From contig NZ_QBKI01000017.1 of assembly GCF_003054055.1 (NCBI RefSeq), positions 1-38,061 on the forward strand: DNA of 38,061 bases. The letters are read 5' to 3'. How positions within the stretch are numbered: position 1 is the stretch's first letter; every line of letters begins with the position of its first letter. Below, in pieces: positions 17,895 to 25,874 of this stretch. The notes under the pieces were generated by a model. The model searched no databases, was not told where the DNA came from, and was given only the letters and a program-made list of their open reading frames with translations. The DNA is from Pontibacter mucosus (lineage in GTDB: Bacteria; Bacteroidota; Bacteroidia; Cytophagales; Hymenobacteraceae). The position numbers and the translations under genes are program-made.

Positions 17895-20800
17895 TCAGTC
17901 TTGCCTCCCGAGCACGCTGACCGCACCTGCTTCGGTACCCAGCACCTCCCTTGCCCAGCTCTCCTGCAGCATAAAGTACAGCCTGGAGTACTGCCCCGCC
18001 TCCCAGGCCCGACGTGCCAGATCCAGGTAGGGCGCATATTTTTCCGCACCTTCCTTCCGGGCCGCTTGCCACAACCGCTCATAACGCTCCTGTAAGGTGT
18101 TGATCCATGCTTTGGAAAGCTTCACGTCCCCTCCCTCCACACGCTGGCTCGTAGAAGCGCTCGTAAAGACCTGCAGCTCGTAGGGTTCCAGCTTCAGGCC
18201 CTGCTTCCGGGACTTTTTGAGCAGTCTCCCCGAGGTGGGCTCCTGTAGCGCCCCTGCCTCCCTTAGCCTCACCTTTATAGCCACAGGCTCCGGCAGGGTG
18301 TTCAGCACGTAGAAATACACCTTCCCATCGACTACCTGCTGCCGGATACGCACCGGATCTGAAACAGCCTCGACCTCCTCAAACCTCACGGCAGGCAATG
18401 CCTGCAGGGACTGCGAGAAGCGCGCCAGCTCCTGCTCCATCCCGAAGGTGCCCACGACATAGCCACCCTTGACCATGCTGACGGCATCCAGGTGATGCAG
18501 CGCGAACATATAGGGTTCCAGGCTATGGAACCTGGCCCCGTTAAAGGTAGAGGCTCGCCACACCATCTCCCTGACCCCCAAGGCCTTCAACCCTTCCAGC
18601 GGCTGCTCACTGCCCACCGGGTCTTCCCAGTAACGGTCATGTATCGTCATGCGCACCTGCTCCTGCTCTGCTAGGGCGGCCACCACCTCCGGAGCCGTCA
18701 TGACAGTACGGTTTACCTCATGGCGGGCGGGCGGGTAATGCGACCGCTTCCAGCGCAGGTCGGCCGGCACGGACGTATAGTTGAACACGATGTTGGGATG
18801 CTCTTTATACAGCGCCGGGTCAATGCCCATCTCTCGCATCACCTCTACCGGCGGCTGCGCCAGGTAGTCAGCCAGGCGCTCGTTGTGGGTCAGGTGCACA
18901 AACACATTCAGTTTCAGCTTCAGATCGGAACGGATAGCAGCCATCTGCCGGGCCATGCCCGCATAGTGCTCGTACAGGACCTTGCACCGCCAGTCTATCC
19001 AGGCCTTTTTGGCAGCAGGGGTCTCCATCAACCAGGCATAGCTTTGGGCAAACCGCTCCGGGTCACCCGGGGTGTAGACAGGGATACGGAAGCCCGTCTC
19101 CTGCTGGAAGCGTTGCAGGTTGGAGTCGTTGTAGCCCGACGCCAGGGACCCGAAGGTAAACAGCTTGGGACGGGCCATCACCAGGGAGATGCCTTCAAAG
19201 GCAGGCGCTTTGCCATAACGCTCCGTGATCTCCTGCACGATGGCATTGACCGAGGCCATGACCCGCGGGTCGGCCGCGTTGTAGTTCGGGTCGGCTCCGT
19301 GCCAGTAACCATACCATAGCTTCCCGTCCTTGTTGATGTTGATAACTGTTTCCTCACCCTGGTGGAGACGCGCCGTGTCCGCCAGGGCATAGTTGTCCAG
19401 GCTCGGTAACGTATGGATGTGCAGGCCTGCCGTGAACTTCATGTTATGCTCCCCCAGCCGCTGCAGCAGGTAAGCCGGGTAGCCACCCGGGTGCGGCCGC
19501 TGTCCTCCCTGCGCCCCGTCGATGTCCGGCTCAAAGAGCTCCACAGAGGTTCCGTACAAAGGCCCGGCGTACCAGGCCAGCGGATACTCTACCTCGGTCT
19601 GTCCGAAGGACTGCATGTACTGGATCATCCGATCGGCTGCCTTCGTGAAGCCTGCCAGGTCACGGCCCGTGCCGAAATTGTGGAACAGCACCGGGTCCTC
19701 GTAATACAGGCCCGTACTGCGGGCAGGAACACTTCCCTGAAACCTCCCTGTGGTGGAGGCAACCGCAAAATCGTGCAGCCTGTACACTTTTACCTGCTGC
19801 ACCGCCGCCGGGTAACCGTTCTCCGCCGTCATGAAAATAAACGCCTGCCTTTTGGAACGTGGCCAGAATACCACCCGGTGCTCCAGCATCTTATGGGAAA
19901 GCGGGTACTCCTCTCCGGTGAACACCCCGGTGTGCACCTGAAAGTCTATGGTGTTGCCGAAATCCTGCAACATCACCTCCATGGTTCGGGGCCTGTCGTC
20001 AGGGTAGGTGATCACGGCCACGTGCGGCTCCCCCACATCGTGTACCTCAAAATCGAGGGCGAAACGGTCTCGCACCCGTCCCCCACCCTCCCGGTAAGTG
20101 CCGAGTGGCGAGGGCACAATGGTGGTGCCGCCTGCCTCTCCCACAGGTTGCTGCGTCACCGCATCCACCTGGGCAATGAGCGTTTTCTGTGCGGACTGTG
20201 CCCCTGGCGCTGCGGCGGCTGCCGCCACCTGCACAGGGGCGCGTACTTGTCTTTGCTGTCTGTTTTCCTGATAGGTTACGGTAAGGGTATAGGTGCCGGG
20301 AACAGCAACGGTCAGGGGCACATGCAGGCGTTCCCTGCCCAGCCCCCGGATGGTCTGATCCTGCAGTTGGCCCTGTAGCACCTCCCTCCCCTCCTCCGTT
20401 GAAAGCGCATAGTGTATGCTTGTAAGATGTATGCTTTCCTCCCCGGGATTATGTACTGCCACGTGCACGCTGCCTGGCTCTGACACCCTTACAAAGGGGT
20501 CTTGTATGGCTATGTCCGCCCTGAAGGTCCTGTACTGACGATAGGCTCTGCGGGCCTCTTCCGCTGTGAATTCCCGGTCATAGATCACCAGCTCATCCAG
20601 GGCAGCCTGGCAGGCCTGCTCTCCCCGGGCATTGGCAGCCCCTACAAAAAAGGTATCATGTGTCCGGGGAGTCCATTGGGGCATCCAGCCGATAGAAGAG
20701 GGCTTGCCGTCTACATACATGGCTGCCCCTTTCTTCACATTCCAGGTAAAAGCCAGGTGGTGCCACTCCTGCCTGTCCCAGGTGTTGATTTTGTGGAAGT

Positions 20801-21275
20801 AAATGTAAGAGTCCTTCGGATCCTTCAGGCTGAAGCGGATGAAACGGCCGGGGTACAGCTCGATCTTCAGGCTGTTGCCTCCTTTCGAGTCCGGACCTTC
20901 CTCCCGGAACAGGGTAAGGGGCCCTGTGGTCTCTGCATCGCCTGCGGCAGGCAGTTTCACCCACACCGCGATCGTGCCCTGGTTCTTATCCAGGTTTCCT
21001 GCCGCCGCGTACTGCAGCACCTGCCCGGGTTTGAAGAAAGCGGCGGCGCCTTTGACCCCTTCCACGGCCTCCGGCCTGTCTCCAACCCGCAACGGGCTTG
21101 GATCCCCCTTCGCTTGGGCAACCAGGCCATTCTCAAAACCTAGCCGGAACAAGACACCCGGCTCCTGCTGCGCAGGCCCCTGCACCTGTCCCCCGGTTCC
21201 GAGCGCAGTCCCTTGCGCAAGGGACACGAGGCTCAGCAGAAAGAAAAAGAACGCAACCGCCGTCTTCATAAGCAA
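17895..21275 (-). CDS. Secreted LamG-domain protein with a GH-like TIM barrel of unrecognised family
   Basis: This 1126-residue protein has a signal peptide (about residues 1-21, ending SLAQ). Residues about 41-250 form a LamG/concanavalin-like jelly roll (FRLGFENG, TIAVWVKLP, WHHLAFTWN, LDELVIYDR). Residues 252-348 look like an immunoglobulin-like linker and about 390-515 form a further beta domain. A long alpha/beta region at about 520-940 reads as a TIM barrel (YWHGADPNYNAADPR, FEGISLVMARP, KAWIDWRCKVLYEHY, VFNYTSVPAD). It ends with a beta segment and a helical tail (1045-1126). I do not recognise a CAZy family for the barrel. Its position 12 bp after the isomerase gene and before the GH5 protein gene argues for a glycan-active role. 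An alternative is a large non-catalytic glycan-binding protein. Confidence 0.6.
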   Translation of the reverse strand: MLMKTAVAFFFFLLSLVSLAQGTALGTGGQVQGPAQQEPGVLFRLGFENGLVAQAKGDPSPLRVGDRPEAVEGVKGAAAFFKPGQVLQYAAAGNLDKNQGTIAVWVKLPAAGDAETTGPLTLFREEGPDSKGGNSLKIELYPGRFIRFSLKDPKDSYIYFHKINTWDRQEWHHLAFTWNVKKGAAMYVDGKPSSIGWMPQWTPRTHDTFFVGAANARGEQACQAALDELVIYDREFTAEEARRAYRQYRTFRADIAIQDPFVRVSEPGSVHVAVHNPGEESIHLTSIHYALSTEEGREVLQGQLQDQTIRGLGRERLHVPLTVAVPGTYTLTVTYQENRQQRQVRAPVQVAAAAAAPGAQSAQKTLIAQVDAVTQQPVGEAGGTTIVPSPLGTYREGGGRVRDRFALDFEVHDVGEPHVAVITYPDDRPRTMEVMLQDFGNTIDFQVHTGVFTGEEYPLSHKMLEHRVVFWPRSKRQAFIFMTAENGYPAAVQQVKVYRLHDFAVASTTGRFQGSVPARSTGLYYEDPVLFHNFGTGRDLAGFTKAADRMIQYMQSFGQTEVEYPLAWYAGPLYGTSVELFEPDIDGAQGGQRPHPGGYPAYLLQRLGEHNMKFTAGLHIHTLPSLDNYALADTARLHQGEETVININKDGKLWYGYWHGADPNYNAADPRVMASVNAIVQEITERYGKAPAFEGISLVMARPKLFTFGSLASGYNDSNLQRFQQETGFRIPVYTPGDPERFAQSYAWLMETPAAKKAWIDWRCKVLYEHYAGMARQMAAIRSDLKLKLNVFVHLTHNERLADYLAQPPVEVMREMGIDPALYKEHPNIVFNYTSVPADLRWKRSHYPPARHEVNRTVMTAPEVVAALAEQEQVRMTIHDRYWEDPVGSEQPLEGLKALGVREMVWRASTFNGARFHSLEPYMFALHHLDAVSMVKGGYVVGTFGMEQELARFSQSLQALPAVRFEEVEAVSDPVRIRQQVVDGKVYFYVLNTLPEPVAIKVRLREAGALQEPTSGRLLKKSRKQGLKLEPYELQVFTSASTSQRVEGGDVKLSKAWINTLQERYERLWQAARKEGAEKYAPYLDLARRAWEAGQYSRLYFMLQESWAREVLGTEAGAVSVLGRQD

Positions 21276-21287
21276 CCTATCTTATTT

Positions 21288-22793
21288 TTATTCCACTATC
21301 ACGGACTCGATGTTGAGGTATTCCCCTATCTTTTTGATGGTCTCGGCATGATGCCCGACACCCAGGGCGAAGTGATGCGTGGGGCCCTCCTTGACCCACT
21401 TTCTGAGGAAAGTTCTCACATCCGGCTTAAAGTATCCCCTGGTGTTCGTGTTGCCGGTCGGTGGGATAGGCCCCTCTACCGAGGTGCCCTCGGCTATTAC
21501 GAACTTAAACCTGCCCTCATACGTGGAGGTAATGCTGAGCATGGTGATCGGGCCTTCCTTGATCTTAAACTCCACCCCGGCGCCGAAGCCAGGCTTCCCG
21601 TGGTATTTCTTCAGGCTGCGCAGCACCGGCTTGCCCTGCGCAATCGTGATGTTGTGGGGCCCGTCGTGCCCTACCAGGATAAAGTTCTCCTTGAAGTCAA
21701 CCGGGTGGAACTCCGCAAAGCTTCCCCCAATGCCCAGGCGCTCCATGATGAGCATGGCAATGCAGCACTTCAGGTCTGACTCACCACACATCGGGAAGCC
21801 GGCCCCTGTCAGCAGGGAGTTGCCCACAATCAGGTTGGTCATCACCAGGCGGGTGTCACTTTTATCCTCCCCTTCATAATAATAGGCCAGTCCATCAAGC
21901 TTCCTGTCCTCCACAAATTCCTCCAGCGCCACCGACACGCGGGCAGCCACCTCCAGGTCAGCATCCCGGAGCTTTTCTGAAATAGGGTCTGAGACAGGGT
22001 CGGGCGTATCAAAGAAATCCAGGATGCGCTCCTTCTCTGCCTCCACGTCATGCTCCGCCACGTGCCTGTACTTTTTGACAATCTCATGAGCCTCGCACTG
22101 CACGATATGCACCCCGAAATGGGCCGTCAGCATGGTGGCATCCGAGTGCATGTCCAGCATCGCCTCTATCGGATGCCCGATATGCCCGATGCGCGCGCGT
22201 TTCAGGTCATGGAGCACGCGCGCTATAGCGCAGTACTTCCCGATTTCCTCCTCGGCGGCCGCATCGTCATGGAGGGTCCCGATGATCACATCCGGCACCC
22301 GCTTGCCCATGCGCACGGCCACTCCCGTGAACTCCGGCAGCGAACAGATGTCGTCGTTATAGAGCTGCTGGTGCGTGGATGCCTTGCTATAGTCCAGCGC
22401 CTTGTCAGGTTGCAGCGCCACCAGCACGATTGGCACCTCTATGCTCTTGATGATAATGCCAAAGGTGCTGGAGGTCGCATACGTCAGCATGTCACAGAAA
22501 ATGAGGTCCAGGTCGGCCCCCTTTAGCTTTGGCAGCAACTCGTAAGCGCGCTGCACGTCATCCACCATGCCGAAGTCAATCACTTCCGCCTGGTGCTTCT
22601 TCACCTTTTCTAGGAAAAGCGCCTGCTTCTCCATCATCTGGTCGTACAACCCCTCGAACTGCTCCCAGTACTTCGCATACCCCACCCCGAAAACACCTAT
22701 CCTCGGAGTTGTTGCCGACCTTTTCTTTATGGTGGGAGACACGTGGGCATTTGCTTCAGGCGTCACCACTGCCGGTGCTACAATCTGATCCAT
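21288..22793 (-). CDS. L-arabinose/L-fucose isomerase-family sugar isomerase (AraA-like)
   Basis: A 501-residue cytosolic protein, the usual length for AraA, without a signal peptide. It matches the L-fucose/L-arabinose isomerase fold: an N-terminal substrate-binding region (VIDFGMVDDVQ, LIFCDMLTYATS) and a metal site formed by Glu307 (YYYEGE), Glu338 (CGESD), a His at 363 or 376, and a C-terminal His around 473-474 (THHFALGVGHH). Such enzymes interconvert aldose and ketose sugars using Mn2+. The sequence belongs to a divergent arabinose-isomerase-like branch, so the true sugar may be another pentose or deoxy sugar. No kinase, epimerase or aldolase for the product is in the window. It is the first gene of a four-gene unit with an operator 110 bp upstream. 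Confidence 0.82.
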   Translation of the reverse strand: MDQIVAPAVVTPEANAHVSPTIKKRSATTPRIGVFGVGYAKYWEQFEGLYDQMMEKQALFLEKVKKHQAEVIDFGMVDDVQRAYELLPKLKGADLDLIFCDMLTYATSSTFGIIIKSIEVPIVLVALQPDKALDYSKASTHQQLYNDDICSLPEFTGVAVRMGKRVPDVIIGTLHDDAAAEEEIGKYCAIARVLHDLKRARIGHIGHPIEAMLDMHSDATMLTAHFGVHIVQCEAHEIVKKYRHVAEHDVEAEKERILDFFDTPDPVSDPISEKLRDADLEVAARVSVALEEFVEDRKLDGLAYYYEGEDKSDTRLVMTNLIVGNSLLTGAGFPMCGESDLKCCIAMLIMERLGIGGSFAEFHPVDFKENFILVGHDGPHNITIAQGKPVLRSLKKYHGKPGFGAGVEFKIKEGPITMLSITSTYEGRFKFVIAEGTSVEGPIPPTGNTNTRGYFKPDVRTFLRKWVKEGPTHHFALGVGHHAETIKKIGEYLNIESVIVE

Positions 22794-22901
22794 ATTTAAA
22801 GTTTAATTGATAAAATTCTTTTCAAAACTCTTGTCAAGCCCTTCGGCGATTGCCCCCACAGGGAGCAGGCACCCACAGCAGTTTAGCGCCTCGGAATCTA
22901 C

Positions 22902-22917
22902 ACTTAGAGCACTAAGT
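22902..22917 (-). promoter_or_regulatory. PUL operator copy 4 (upstream of the AraA-like gene)
   Basis: ACTTAGAGCACTAAGT: perfect outer half-sites with a variant centre. It is located 109 bp before the isomerase start codon. Confidence 0.75.
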
Positions 22918-23079
22918 TAGAAAACGCTGCAGAAGCCCTGTGAGAACATCCGGGAAGTGGCACACGCCTCTGCCGGGATTCTCCTACGGGGGCATTTCCT
23001 TAACCCCTCAAACCAGGCTCATATAGGTGGGGAGCCCGGCCCCTTTTCCCCGGGCCAGACTCCTTTACCTAACCTATCA

Positions 23080-24000
23080 CTACTCACTCACTGTAATCTC
23101 GAACTGCTTCACCACTTGCCTGTGATCGTCTACACTGGTGTTGGATGCCAGAAAGGTCACCACATAGGTTCCCGGCACCTGGTACACATAGGTATGGCCG
23201 CTCAGGGCATTGGTGCCAATGTTTTGCAGTGGCAGCCCCCTGTCCGGCGGCACCTTGGTGAAGAACAACGGCTTGGAGATATACCAGTCCTCACTTTCTG
23301 GAGCATTCTTTCCTCCACCGATAATCACAAGGTCTACAATTGGGGTGCCCCTGGAATACCAGGCATTGGCGTCGTTTGACACGCTGAAAGGCTGCCAGCC
23401 GGCCGTCTGCAAGGTGGCCACCGGAATTGCGGAACCGTCCGGCAGCTGGGTGCTGGCATTGAACCCATGCACAATCCAGTTGCCTGCCGCATGATCCGGG
23501 TCTGTTCTCCCCTCAAATTTGAAGGCAAAGAACAGCGGCCTGCCTGCCACGGCGACATCGGACAGGTCAATCGTCCCGGAAGGAGTCACCGTCGTATTCG
23601 GGGCAATGGCGCCCCTGTCGGTCACATCAGCCCAGGTGGCGGCAAGGATGCCTTCCCGGGTTAGGGCCTGCAGGTCCGAGCTTACCATGAGCCGCAGCGA
23701 GTTTACCTGCGTACCACCCCCACCGTACTGCGTCACTACTTCTAGCTGGGGCTTGCCTCCTTCCACTTCGGTCCTATCCCTGAAGTTATAGTCCGCTCCC
23801 GGCAAGCCCGAATAGAAGGTAATGTTACCCGCATACCCGCTGAAGGTAAAATGGACCGGCTCTCCGACTTTGTAGGTTGTCTTTTCCACCTGCACGTCAA
23901 AGTCCGGGGCCTCTACTTCCAGGTCTTTCTCACAGGAAGTCAAAGCGAAGGCCGACAATAAAATAATAAGGACATATCTCATGGCTCTGTTCTGTATCAT
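23080..24000 (-). CDS. DUF5017-type surface lipoprotein (putative glycan-binding protein)
   Basis: This 306-residue lipoprotein has its lipidation cysteine at residue 23 (FALTSCEKD). The N-terminal third (FDVQVEKTTYKVGEPVHFTFSG, ITFYSGLPG, YNFRDRTEVEGG) is characteristic of DUF5017 proteins, which occur directly after susCD genes in Bacteroidota. The remainder is a beta-sandwich, closing with a PKD/Ig-like strand pattern (YQVPGTYVVTFLASN). The likely role is a surface glycan-binding protein that presents substrate to SusC2/D2. Its ATG overlaps the TAA of susD2 (TAATG), which suggests translational coupling. Met7 at 23982 is an alternative start giving a shorter leader. It is the last gene of the SusC2 unit. 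Confidence 0.82.
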   Translation of the reverse strand: MIQNRAMRYVLIILLSAFALTSCEKDLEVEAPDFDVQVEKTTYKVGEPVHFTFSGYAGNITFYSGLPGADYNFRDRTEVEGGKPQLEVVTQYGGGGTQVNSLRLMVSSDLQALTREGILAATWADVTDRGAIAPNTTVTPSGTIDLSDVAVAGRPLFFAFKFEGRTDPDHAAGNWIVHGFNASTQLPDGSAIPVATLQTAGWQPFSVSNDANAWYSRGTPIVDLVIIGGGKNAPESEDWYISKPLFFTKVPPDRGLPLQNIGTNALSGHTYVYQVPGTYVVTFLASNTSVDDHRQVVKQFEITVSE

Positions 24001-25865
24001 TAGTATCCTGGGTTTTGGGTGAGGGCCTTGTTCAGGGCCAGGTCATAGGTTGGGATCGGCAGCAGGAGGTTCCTGTCGGAAATATTTGTCTGCGCCAGCA
24101 CATGCCCCTGCACTGCGCCGTTGGCGAGCGCCCAGGCCATGTACTCCTTCATGTCCCCGATAAAGTTGCCCCAGCGGATCAGGTCGGGTCTTCTGGAGCT
24201 CTCAAAGCAAAGCTCGCGCGCCCTTTCATCCTTCACCGCCTGCAGGAAGGCCTCCTTCCCCAGCCCCGGCTGCAGGTCAGCATCGGCCTGCTCCGTCAGC
24301 ACCGCCACGGCGGCTGCCCCACTGCCTGCGTCCCCCTGTTTGGCCACCAGGGTGATGGCAGGCGGGCTGGCGTAACCGGAAGCGAACTTGCCCGGAGCTG
24401 CCTGGTAGTAAATACCGGACACCTGGTGTCCTCCCTGTTCGTCTGCTACCGGGGACAGCTGCGCGACAGCCAGGCCGCTTGCAGTCGCATTAACCCCGTC
24501 GATATACACATCGGGCGCCACCATGTAGCCTGCCCCCCCGTCCGTAAGCTCTAGCAGCTTTAGCGGCTTATTTCCATCATTCAACACACCATAGCCCCTC
24601 CGGCGCACCTCATTGATCGCCTCATAAGCCAGGGCGGTAGGACCGTTAACCTCATTCTCGGCCTCGGCCAGCATCAGCAGCACATCGGAGTAACGGAGAA
24701 CCGGGAAGTTCTGCGCAGAGACGGAGGCGTCTTTCGGCAACAGCGTCTCATATTCCCTTCTCCACTTGCCCATGGTCCTGCGCCACAAGTCCGGGTTGTG
24801 GGTCTTTACCCCAGGGTTGCCCGCATACGTGAAGGTGGCGATATTCCAATCGCGACGCAGGTCCGGGGAGTTCAGCGGCACCGGGCACTCCGCACAGGGC
24901 TTCTCATACAAATCATACAGCCGCTTGGTAGCCAGTACCAGCGCGCTGCTCTGCCCGATCGCCGGGTCGGCGCTCCGGATGCCTCCCCTCACACCAACAT
25001 AGTAGGTATACTCCTGCAACCCCGCCGAAAGGAGCCCGTGGAACTCTACTTCCCAGATGCTTTCGCGGATGTCATACTCATCCCGGGCGTACTTGATGAA
25101 CACATCGCTATAGTCCGGGTTGAGGGCATGCATGCCTGAGTCCTTCACTTTTTGGGCCCATTTCAGGGCCTCGGCGTACTGGGCCTTGTCGTTCAGCGGA
25201 TACCCGGCCATGGTCAGGTGTACCCTGGCAAGCACGCCCTGTACGGCTGACCGGGATACCCTGCCTCCCCCCTTCAAGCCGGCAGCTTCCTCCACCAGCG
25301 CCTCAGCGGCCGTCATGTCCCGGACGATCAGTTCGTACACCTCCCGCATCGGCGCGCGCGGCACGTTCACGTTGTTGATATCAGGGGCATCTGTCAGCAG
25401 CAGCGGCACGTCCCCGAAATTGCTCACCAACAGGAAATAGTAGTAGGCCCTCAGAAACAGCGCCTGGCCTTTGATGCGGTTCCGCCTCGTCTCATCCAAC
25501 TCCGGGTTGTCTACCTTGGCCAGTACCAGGTTCGCCCGGTAGATGCCCTGGTACAGCACTTTCCAGAAGTCAGTGATCTGGGCGTCGGCGGGTGTATAGA
25601 TATAGGCGGTGGTGTTCAGCTGCCCGGTGTTCGTATAGCTGATGTCGGTGCTGACATTCAGCCAGTAGGGCAGTACATCGCCATACACAGCCCTGTTTCC
25701 CAGCACATCATACACCCCGGCAAGGCCCGTCTCCAGCTCCCCAATGGTTTTGTAGGTGGGGGCAATAAAATTCGTGGGCGCTGTATCCAGCAGGTCTTCG
25801 CAGGAGGTTGCGCCGACACACAGGAGCAAGCTGAATAAATAGTGTCTTATTTTCATGGGGAACAC
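24000..25865 (-). CDS. SusD/RagB-family lipoprotein with an unusual ~110-residue insertion (SusD2)
   Basis: A 621-residue lipoprotein (Cys22 in GATSCEDL; Met4 is an equally good start). SusD signatures include LRYSDVLLMLAEAENE, ERARELCFESSRRPDLIRWGNF and the terminal LTQNPGY. Compared with SusD1 it has an extra segment at about residues 424-533. This is placed between the conserved INEVRRRGYG helix and the helix EAFLQAVKDERARELCFE that normally follow each other closely. The insert contains two GGAGY/SGYASPP-type strands (GGAGYMVAPDVYIDG and SGYASPPAITLVAK) of the kind found in repetitive beta-rich surface proteins. It may be an additional ligand-contact or SusC-contact domain. It sits 9 bp downstream of susC2. 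Confidence 0.94.
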   Translation of the reverse strand: MFPMKIRHYLFSLLLCVGATSCEDLLDTAPTNFIAPTYKTIGELETGLAGVYDVLGNRAVYGDVLPYWLNVSTDISYTNTGQLNTTAYIYTPADAQITDFWKVLYQGIYRANLVLAKVDNPELDETRRNRIKGQALFLRAYYYFLLVSNFGDVPLLLTDAPDINNVNVPRAPMREVYELIVRDMTAAEALVEEAAGLKGGGRVSRSAVQGVLARVHLTMAGYPLNDKAQYAEALKWAQKVKDSGMHALNPDYSDVFIKYARDEYDIRESIWEVEFHGLLSAGLQEYTYYVGVRGGIRSADPAIGQSSALVLATKRLYDLYEKPCAECPVPLNSPDLRRDWNIATFTYAGNPGVKTHNPDLWRRTMGKWRREYETLLPKDASVSAQNFPVLRYSDVLLMLAEAENEVNGPTALAYEAINEVRRRGYGVLNDGNKPLKLLELTDGGAGYMVAPDVYIDGVNATASGLAVAQLSPVADEQGGHQVSGIYYQAAPGKFASGYASPPAITLVAKQGDAGSGAAAVAVLTEQADADLQPGLGKEAFLQAVKDERARELCFESSRRPDLIRWGNFIGDMKEYMAWALANGAVQGHVLAQTNISDRNLLLPIPTYDLALNKALTQNPGY

Positions 25866-25874
25866 AGTTATAGC

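Noticed and set aside
19413..20378. Long plus-strand open frame of 321 codons
   Set aside because: Antisense to the LamG/TIM-barrel gene; no domain, no leader, no gene-like spacing.
23034..23055. Terminator after the DUF5017 gene
   Set aside because: A 6-bp GCCCGG/CCGGGC stem with a 10-base loop is present, but it is short and has no T-run in the right direction, so it was not listed as a feature.
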